37,886 nucleotides of DNA, taken from Anoxybacillus thermarum. Its GTDB lineage: Bacteria; Bacillota; Bacilli; Bacillales; Anoxybacillaceae. Location: assembly GCF_000836725.1 (NCBI RefSeq), contig NZ_JXTH01000021.1, positions 1 through 37,886 on the forward strand, in the 5' to 3' direction. The notes beneath the pieces are model-generated. The model was not told where the DNA came from. It saw nothing but the letters and a program-made list of their open reading frames with translations, and did not search any database. Both the position numbers and the translations under genes were made by a program. Below are positions 37,659 to 37,886 of this stretch, piece after piece; within the stretch, counting starts at the first letter, position 1; each line of letters opens with the position of its first letter.

Positions 37659-37886
37659 CGAACCATTTTCAGGAATTGATATCGTAAGCGCTTTTGGACT
37701 CTCATCCCTCATCTTGAAGTGATGATATTGTATTCCATTTTTTTACACCCAACCAAAATCCCGAAGCGCCGACAACGCTTGATGGATCGGCGTCCCGGAT
37801 GACCGCTGCAGACACGGTAGATTCTGACGCACCACATCTGCCCACAACCGTCCTGCCTTCCGTTTGGCCTGTTCAACCCGCTTGGA
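37594..37886 (-). mobile_element. IS element, transposase-3' end (partial, runs off right edge)
   Basis: The foreign DNA starts inside the last codons of clpX. Its first 27 bases match the left IS end (294 to 268 on the minus strand) at 19 of 27 positions. It contains about 120 bases without long ORFs apart from the clpX read-through, then the end of a leftward transposase gene. Both window ends thus look like opposite termini of the same IS type in the same orientation. The element continues beyond the window. Confidence 0.72.
37743..37886 (-). CDS. Transposase C-terminus (partial)
   Basis: The minus strand is open for 47 codons from the window edge to TAA at 37745-37743. The peptide includes AKRKAGRLWADVV and GTPIHQALSALRDFG and ends in FGWV. 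It is basic, as transposase tails are. Family assignment rests on the terminal repeat shared with the left element and a remembered likeness to UPF0236/ISLre2 C-termini. The start of the gene is outside the window. Confidence 0.6.
   Translation of the reverse strand, partial: SKRVEQAKRKAGRLWADVVRQNLPCLQRSSGTPIHQALSALRDFGWV

Overview
The window reads as a chromosomal segment of a moderately thermophilic, endospore-forming member of the Bacillaceae, most likely Anoxybacillus or a close relative. The evidence is the low-to-middling G+C, the many GTG and TTG starts behind strong Shine-Dalgarno sites, the sporulation genes gerE and gerM, and a backbone that follows the Bacillus subtilis order lcfA-fadR-fadB-etfB-etfA-trxA ... 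uvrC-yslB-sdhCAB-ysmA-gerE-racE-gerM-rph-ysnA-ysnB ... ilv-leu ... ysoA-tig-clpX. Family and species assignments rest on recall, not on a search.

Layout. Bases 1-294 are one end of an insertion sequence (5' end of a leftward transposase) that has cut away the first part of lcfA. Bases 295-4521 hold the lcfA remnant and the beta-oxidation/electron-transfer genes fadR-fadB-etfB-etfA, with an intact FadR-box promoter in front of fadR. trxA follows (4668-4982). Where B. subtilis has trxA next to uvrC, an accessory block of about 8.6 kb is present (5031-13617). It contains a Fur-boxed lipoprotein gene, a four-gene surface-glycan/lipid operon (sugar epimerase, UPF0104-like membrane protein, membrane alkaline-phosphatase-superfamily enzyme, DPM1-like glycosyltransferase), a second Fur-boxed unit encoding an FTR1-type iron permease and a membrane-anchored partner, and a GT-C-like glycosyltransferase that overlaps uvrC.

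The backbone resumes with uvrC, yslB (opposite strand), sdhCAB, a thioesterase, gerE, racE, gerM, rph, an XTP/dITP pyrophosphatase, a phosphodiesterase and a tRNA-Arg(TCT). The branched-chain amino-acid operon ilvE-[T-box]-ilvB-ilvH-ilvC-leuA-leuB-leuC-leuD occupies 24441-33769. A cre site and a CodY-like box lie at its promoter, and the T-box leader sits between the first and second genes. ysoA, tig and clpX end the window. clpX is run into by a second IS end at about 37594, which replaces its stop codon and adds about 21 IS-encoded residues.

The two IS ends share an imperfect terminal inverted repeat and have the same orientation, so they are probably two copies of one element. They may also mark the edges of a draft contig. 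No CRISPR array, prophage or rRNA was seen. The most unusual material is the 5.0-13.6 kb block, the transposase leader that appears to hide its ribosome-binding site, the intercistronic T-box, and the IS-extended ClpX.
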